Positions 60,001-64,000 of a DNA stretch of 64,000 nucleotides are shown in pieces. Position 1 is the first letter of the stretch. Every line of letters begins with the position of its first letter. The position numbers were made by a program, and so were the translations under genes. The stretch is taken from contig NC_092582.1 in assembly GCF_037975245.1 (NCBI RefSeq), positions 2,915,001-2,979,000 on the forward strand. The letters run 5' to 3'. The DNA is from Apostichopus japonicus. Taxonomy: Eukaryota; Echinodermata; Holothuroidea; Aspidochirotida; Stichopodidae. Below the pieces are notes generated by a model that had not been told where the DNA came from, did no database searches, and saw only the letters and a program-made list of their open reading frames with translations.

Positions 60001-60712
60001 AACGCATCGCAGAATGCTAAACAATACGGGCAAACTGCTCTACAAAGGCATGTCCAGTAACGCATCGCAGAATGCTAAACAATACGGGCAAACTGCTCTA
60101 CAAAGGCATGTCCAGTAACGCATCGCAGAATGCTAAACAATACGGGCAAACTGCTCTACAAAGGCATGTCCAGTAACGCATCGCAGAATGCTAAACAATA
60201 CGGGCAAACTGCTCTACAAAGGCATGTCCAGTAACGCATCGCAGAATGCTAAACAATACGGGCAAACTGCTCTACAAAGGCATGTCCAGTAACGCATCGC
60301 AGAATGCTATACAATACGGGCATATACTGCTTTACAAAGGCAAAGATGTATATTCCTTTAGACACATGAAACAGGACTATTCTGACACTTCCAAACTAGT
60401 ACAAAACCTGTAACACACTAAATTTTTCCCTGTAAGGGCTTTTAATTAGTCCTGGTTTTGAAGTCTGATATTTTTGACTGCACTACAAACATGGCATGTT
60501 GTTATCTCAATATTAGTACAAAATGTCCACTTTTTTTTCTTTTCATTTTTGTACCTTTTTATTTTCTTTCACAGGCTCACCAAATAATTTCTGTTACACA
60601 TGCCAATCAGCACGCACTTTACCAGGCCCTGAGAGAGCTTTTGACCGGCTGTGAGATGGAACTTCAAATAGGAAACCAAAGACTTCCTCTCGATGGGCCA
60701 GAAGTTACGTGA
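47838..60712 (+). CDS. smyd: SET and MYND domain protein (SMYD1/2/3-like), 12 exons, complete
   Basis: A SMYD-type protein, a family of lysine methyltransferases that act on histones and cytosolic proteins with S-adenosylmethionine as donor. The 12 exons (1,467 nt with stop) join in phase to give 488 residues, near the length of SMYD1 (about 490) and longer than SMYD3 (about 428). Order: split SET N-part (residues 1-48), MYND zinc finger (about 51-93; CDHC, CSGC, YCNRKCQ, HKEEC), SET-I and core SET (about 118-270) with NHHCEPNC as the NHxCxPN motif and ITYIE, cysteine-rich post-SET (CMCSKC, CVACPVEDC), and a C-terminal helical repeat region (about 315-488). The end (CEMELQI) and VRLLARIMWR look most like SMYD1. 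Orthology would need a tree. The junction of exons 9 and 10 is the least certain. Confidence 0.93.
48105..48460. mobile_element. Possible MITE with GGCGTAGGAA termini
   Basis: GGCAGTGGCGTAGGAAGG on the left and GGTTCCTACGCCCTTG on the right are inverted copies (GGCGTAGGAA core), enclosing about 350 bp with G-rich and C-rich stretches and no reading frame. It lies in SMYD intron 1. Confidence 0.55.
49128..49191 (+). CDS. smyd: smyd exon 2: MYND core
   Basis: 64 nt, phase 2 in and 0 out, from TTTCTCAG to GTATGT. It encodes KLMRCSGCKFARYCNRKCQ, with four of the MYND zinc-binding cysteines. Confidence 0.93.
49416..49529 (+). CDS. smyd: smyd exon 3: MYND end and linker
   Basis: Phase 0-0 exon of 114 nt from TTTGACAG to GTGAGG. 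KNAWVEHKEECKGL supplies the final His and Cys of MYND. VRLLARIMWRSKR resembles SMYD1 strongly. Confidence 0.93.
50217..50283 (+). CDS. smyd: smyd exon 4: linker to SET-I
   Basis: 67 nt, phase 0 in and 1 out, from TTTTGACAG to GTAAGT. It encodes a variable linker (KPAIDKDDKNFPLTIEQLQ). A poly-C tract follows the donor. Confidence 0.85.
50585..50777 (+). CDS. smyd: smyd exon 5: SET-I and core SET start
   Basis: 193 nt, phase 1 in and 2 out. EILRLFVIVEINGFHLFDHE matches the 'NgF.l.d.e....G..LY' core that precedes the catalytic motif in SMYD proteins. Confidence 0.93.
51243..51345 (+). CDS. smyd: smyd exon 6: catalytic NHxCxPN motif
   Basis: 103 nt, phase 2 in and 0 out, from AAATTTAG to GTTAGT. 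MVNHHCEPNCLVVFDG holds the SAM-binding NHxCxPN motif with His where Ser or Asp is more usual. LEVRSLQDLKEGDE follows, as in the SMYD family. Confidence 0.93.
51470..52405 (+). repeat. Intronic 59-62 bp minisatellite, about 15 copies
   Basis: The unit is TAGAATATCAGTGCCCAATA then TTGAATGTTACCACTTGACC and AGTATTGTAATGGGGAAGA. Units vary by a 3-bp insertion (AATAATATT). It lies in SMYD intron 6. Confidence 0.93.
52501..52690 (-). repeat. Dispersed repeat with tRNA-like end, second copy
   Basis: On the minus strand the block GGTACTGTGGCTTTTGATTG and C-rich tract precede GGGTAGCTCAGTTGGTAGAG, an anticodon-loop-like CTTGTAA and GGTTCAAAG. The layout matches 42660-42900. The tRNA-like part lies at the 3' end of the shared block. 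A related fragment may lie at 53510-53575. Confidence 0.62.
53053..53390. mobile_element. Element with 57-bp inverted arms; hammerhead-like motif
   Basis: Arms 53053-53109 and 53334-53390 are inverted copies with four mismatches. Each contains TTGAAGAAGATCC, a short loop, a pairing GG(A/T)TC and GAAACGT, which resembles the hammerhead core reported in Penelope-like elements. The first core base is U in place of the expected C, so activity is unlikely. The middle is pyrimidine-rich and non-coding. Confidence 0.6.
53984..54094 (+). CDS. smyd: smyd exon 7: end of SET and post-SET
   Basis: Phase 0-0 exon of 111 nt from TATGTAACAG to GTAAGT. LLITYIETLATTETRR is the closing SET strand and helix, and FHCMCSKCEDPC begins the post-SET zinc site. 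Confidence 0.93.
54607..54676 (+). CDS. smyd: smyd exon 8: post-SET
   Basis: 70 nt, phase 0 in and 1 out, from TCTAAACAG to GTAGGT. KCVACPVEDCYGLLKKND is the usual cysteine-containing SMYD segment after the post-SET site. Confidence 0.9.
55242..55406 (+). CDS. smyd: smyd exon 9: C-terminal domain start
   Basis: The exon starts after CTCGTCAAG and encodes KCTSCGSN and a helical region. I place the donor at 55407 (GTGTAA), because phase 1 is needed to join exon 10; a GTAAGG donor at 55409 looks stronger but would put exon 10 out of frame. RNA evidence would settle this. Confidence 0.7.
56823..56982 (+). CDS. smyd: smyd exon 10: helical repeat region
   Basis: 160 nt, phase 1 in and 2 out. SNAEECLSQKTLHRHHFAML and AMDAHIELKNWNEALRYGEE are the conserved TPR-like helices of SMYD proteins. 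The acceptor AG at 56821-56822 is chosen by frame; the pyrimidine tract lies about 15-30 bp upstream. Confidence 0.82.
57379..57487 (+). CDS. smyd: smyd exon 11: helical repeat region
   Basis: 109 nt, phase 2 in and 0 out, from TTCTTCAG to GTACGG. HPSVGVQLMRVGKLYNYLGN is the conserved 'HP..G...m..GKL...lg' block. Confidence 0.92.
57910..60345 (+). repeat. Intronic 57-58 bp minisatellite, about 42 copies
   Basis: The unit is CATGTCCAGTAACGCATCGC then AGAATGCTAAACAATACAGG and CAAACTGCTTTACAAAGG. Most changes are single bases or loss of one base (ACGGC for ACAGGC). It fills most of SMYD intron 11 and gives open frames on both strands that are not genes. Confidence 0.95.
60575..60712 (+). CDS. 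smyd: smyd exon 12 (last)
   Basis: 138 nt, phase 0, from CTTTCACAG to TGA at 60710-60712. AHQIISVTHANQHALYQALR and LLTGCEMELQI close the C-terminal domain, as in SMYD1. AATAAA signals at 61628 and 61645 may end the transcript. Confidence 0.92.
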   Translation, partial: AHQIISVTHANQHALYQALRELLTGCEMELQIGNQRLPLDGPEVT

Positions 60713-61683
60713 AGAACAACCAGGTATAATTCCAAGGATGAATAGAAGGCAGGCATTCCCTCTCGATGGAACTTTGTCCACCAACAGGGCTCATGGCTCG
60801 TGAATGGGAAGATAGAGTAGAGTGACTCATTTCATTATGTGTTAACATGATCTGTTAGATACACTATAAGCAGAGTGACTCACTTCTTTATGTGTTAACA
60901 TGATCTATTCGTTACACTATAAGTAAGGCTTCTCAGACTGCAAGCCAAATCCGGCCTGTGAAAGAATTCAGTCAGGAGTCAGGCCTGTGCAGAACATTGA
61001 CTTACTATCTTGCACTAATGGGATATGCAGACCCTATTATCCATGATGTGATGGTTACTTAAGGATCATTCATTCGAGTGCCTACCAAATGTCAGTACAA
61101 GGACGACCTTTAAAACATCTGTTGTGTTGTATTTTTAGCCATTAAAAACAGACTGTTGTGGTAATTTGTGGATATAGGAAAAGATATAGAAAAATTTGTG
61201 GTTATAGGAAATAATAGATTCTCAAGGTATATAACAACCTTTTCTATACTAATCCGGACTAATAACATATATTGTATGATTGTCCTGGCATGGTAAGACC
61301 TAACACACACATGAAAAGATGATGAACATATAAAATTACATTGATGTTTCTCACAAGAAAACAAAATAACAACTGTTCATTGTGTATCAATTACTTATAA
61401 CTGCATCTTCAGCCAAATTCCTTGGTTGGCATGTTTACTTCACTAATAATGCAATTTTAACTTAATGCATTGAAAATAGTGGTATCTAGTGCGATAACTT
61501 TTGATATATCCCTTTAATCCCGTCCAATCCACGACATCATACATAAGCCCCAACCCTCCCTCCAGCCCCTGCAATACAAAGAAGAGGTTCCATGCCCATG
61601 TTGAGTATGCATGTCATTGAAATCTTAAATAAATCAAATAAATCAATAAAGAAAAAAATGAAAGCATGGTTTCAGTTATAAAG
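60713..61683. other. SMYD 3' UTR and flank
   Basis: No coding sequence recognised. A 60-bp stretch (GAGTGACTCA, TTAACATGATCT, ACACTATAAG) is duplicated at about 60815-60925. Candidate poly(A) signals lie at 61628 and 61645. Confidence 0.55.
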
Positions 61684-62034
61684 TTAAAGGGAGTGAAGCC
61701 TCGCGCACAAAGAAATGTCTGATGCCGGTAATCTGATGAGGTGTAACAGAAGTGTTAGACACCACCATCGATCCCAGAAAATACACACACAGCTTGCTAC
61801 TGTCTGTAATTAGACACTTGTGTAGTCAATACATGCAGCTACGGTCAATACCCATAACACAGTGTACATAGCAGCGATTGATACTCAGGTCCAGATAAAA
61901 GATAACAATGTATCACGTTTCATTACTGTCTGCATTTTGTAGAGACAAGAAGAAAACTTCACTTGCAGGCAACGGAAAGATAACTTTTTTCAGAGGGCGG
62001 CACGCGGTTTGGGGCGAGTCTTCAATGCCTTTAA
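61684..62034 (-). mobile_element. TTAA MITE-like element, family 1 copy 5
   Basis: It starts TTAAAGGGAGTGAAGCCTCG and ends CGAGTCTTCAATGCCTTTAA. TTAA is present at both borders. The right border overlaps the stop codon of the minus-strand sulfotransferase-like frame. Confidence 0.87.
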
Positions 62035-63093
62035 GTTATTCTCATGTCTTGTAAATTCCTTAATAAGGCTGTGTAAGGTTTGATGTCCCTCAATAAATTT
62101 GCACATTGTTCTCTCACGTTCTGGTGCATAGTTGTGTCATTTCTGTCTGGATTTGATGTCTCACACTTTGCTGTAGTAACCTTTCTTAACAGTCTAAAAT
62201 ATTTGAGTTCATCTTGGAATGTGGGACCATAGTCCTCAATTTTCTTCCACAGAGTTCTATTGAAATGGTGATAGAGGGCAGTGTCTGCATAATTCCAGGC
62301 ACGTACCATCCTTTTATGCTTTGCAGATGGGCTAACAGTTACACTGTTTTCTTTCTTAGAAATGTATAAAATATCCATAAACTCCCAACAAAGTTACTTT
62401 CTCAGTAAAATAAGTGATTCGTCCAAATATTCCAAGATTAAAACTAAACTGAAATCTTTTTCTACTTGTTCTGAATATGTTTGAGTTCTAACGTCCGTGG
62501 TTACCGCCATTGTATCCAGTTTTTCCAATTTGGACCTACCACCTCTAAACACACCTAGATCAGCTGACTGGCCGTTGTATGAACATGAACATCTGTAAGT
62601 TTTACAGTGTTTAATTTTCCATAAAAGCCTCCTCAAATCAAACTCTGAAGATGATAAGTTTCCTTTGGCAAAAAGCTGATCCTGGAGTTCAAAATAAGTC
62701 ACGGCAGAATAAAATTGTCTCACAGGATCTCTCAGTATGGTAATAAATTTCACCTCTGACCTCATGACGTCAGAGATAGTCGTCTTATTAAAAGGCACGT
62801 GGTTAAAGAGTATGTGAAACCCCTTGTCGCCTGCCCCTCGTCTTGAAAATAACATGGAAGATTTAAACGCTCTCGTTCCAAACACGGTTCCGTTGTTTCT
62901 CGGCAATGCGATGGATAAATTTCTCTCGTGACCATAGCGGGCGATTATACTGCCGAGTGTCGATCCACCTGTTTTGTGTGTTTTGGCGAATACGACACTG
63001 TTCACGGGATGGCAACGCGGACCTCTTGCTGTGGTCTGTAATTGGTTTTGATCTCGCCTACGAGGTGACGAATATCCATGTGACGTAGATTCC
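62031..63093 (-). pseudogene. gal3st-like: Galactose-3-O-sulfotransferase-like last exon with internal stop
   Basis: This family (GAL3ST/cerebroside sulfotransferase) moves sulfate from PAPS to galactose on glycolipids or glycans in the Golgi. The minus-strand exon starts after an acceptor (TTTCCACACACAG) at 63093. It shows the 5'-phosphosulfate loop VVFAKTHKTGGSTLGSII, the 3'-phosphate motif FITILRDPVRQFYSAVTYFE, and the C-terminal blocks LVLILEYLDESLILLRK and AWNYADTALYHHFNRTLWKK. Between these last two lies an in-frame TAA (62394-62396) with open, homologous sequence (LCWEFMDILY) on both sides, so one codon has become a stop. The Golgi signal-anchor exon is not visible and would lie beyond 63093 on the minus strand. 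If translation ends at the TAA, the C-terminal third is lost. A sequencing error or readthrough is possible but less likely. Confidence 0.88.
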
Positions 63094-63167
63094 CTGTGTG
63101 TGGAAACGAGAGAACAGTAATACCTGGTGTTTTTTGTTATAATATTTTTAACATTGATACCTCTCAT

Positions 63168-64000
63168 GAACTAAGTTAATGAGCGTATCCAGGGCACCTG
63201 AGGTCGGCCACCCCATCCCACCCCACCCTCCTGCCATGCAGATTACAAGGCCTTTAACTGTGTGACCATCATATGAACAAAACAAGTTAGATACCACCAG
63301 TATAGGTTCTATTGTCCCCCACCCCACCCCTCCTTAAATTGCCAATAATACCCCTCCAAGTCAGAAATTCCTGCTACGGACCTGATTAAGGGTGATGATG
63401 TCAACGGTTAGTGGAGAAACTACCTCAGAACTGTACAATTACATGACACAGTAAAAGCAATATCTGTCTCATTCTGAATGTATAGCTTCGTGCATGATAT
63501 CTCGCTTGGACTCATTTTGAATACCATCTCTTTAATATAGCTTTGCGCGAACTCTTAGATCCACTACCGAGGACTTTCTTCGAGGACTGGGCCACGACCC
63601 ACCACACCCACACTCGGCCCTCAGATTTGATGCCCGGGATGCATGAAGGCTATCTTAGGCTATGGACTTGTTAAAATAAATTAATATATTAATTAATATA
63701 ATATAAATTAATATAATAAAAATTAATATAAATTAAAATTAATAAATTAACTTAATGGATCATCGGCAAGCTTTAAAACTAGATCTAAACTAAATCTAAA
63801 CGACGAAAAAACACGACCAATGGAAAACAGCTCGGAGTCATTCCACTTGGAGAAAGGGGTGAGGGAGCCCGACTTATGAAAGTGTTCACATCGACAAACA
63901 CTGTAAGCAATGATAACCGTCAGAGATTATTATAAAAGAAAAGGGGACGGTGGTGGTGGAAATGTTCACATCTCATTTTAAGGGAGGTAGGCCTATATCG
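63168..64000. other. Right flank, no gene recognised
   Basis: It contains C-rich stretches and an AT-rich patch of AATTAATATAA repeats near 63675-63755. It is probably intron upstream of the sulfotransferase-like exon. I saw no signal-anchor exon. Confidence 0.5.

Overview
The window is animal genomic DNA: spliced genes with long AT-rich introns, GT/AG boundaries, tRNA-derived SINE-like repeats, TTAA-flanked MITE-like repeats and many minisatellites. The gene content (a polycystin-1/receptor-for-egg-jelly protein, a SET-MYND protein and a galactose-3-O-sulfotransferase relative) fits a marine invertebrate deuterostome, with an echinoderm as my best guess. This is inferred from gene content, not proven.

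Region 1 (1-44565, + strand) holds most of a very large polycystin-1-like gene. I could trace 28 exons (2265-44565) whose reading phases all join without a break, giving about 3,933 residues and a stop codon; the amino terminus lies to the left of the window. In order the protein has PKD/Ig-like ectodomain modules (a four-exon cassette is repeated), a REJ region, a GAIN/GPS autoproteolysis site, TM1, a cytosolic PLAT domain, TM2-TM3, a large cytosolic loop with 28 copies of a 23-residue repeat, TM4-TM6, an extracellular TOP-like domain and a polycystin channel core (TM7-TM11). Introns carry at least nine tandem arrays, and five splice junctions have themselves been tandemly duplicated.

Region 2 (44566-47837) is intergenic, with candidate poly(A) signals, a possible inverted-terminal element and a SINE-like copy. 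Region 3 (47838-60712, + strand) is a SET and MYND domain (SMYD) gene of 12 exons, 488 residues, resembling the SMYD1/2/3 group; two of its introns hold long minisatellites (59 bp and 58 bp units).

Region 4 (60713-64000) carries, on the minus strand, the last exon of a galactose-3-O-sulfotransferase-like gene. It has an internal in-frame TAA, and its final stop codon lies in the TTAA of an adjoining MITE, so it is probably a pseudogene.

The three genes show no obvious functional link. The most unusual features are the repeated duplication of splice junctions in the polycystin-like gene, including an array in which ten of eleven repeat units keep an open 42-nt phase-0 potential exon with AG and GT on either side, and the large in-frame coding repeat in the cytosolic loop.
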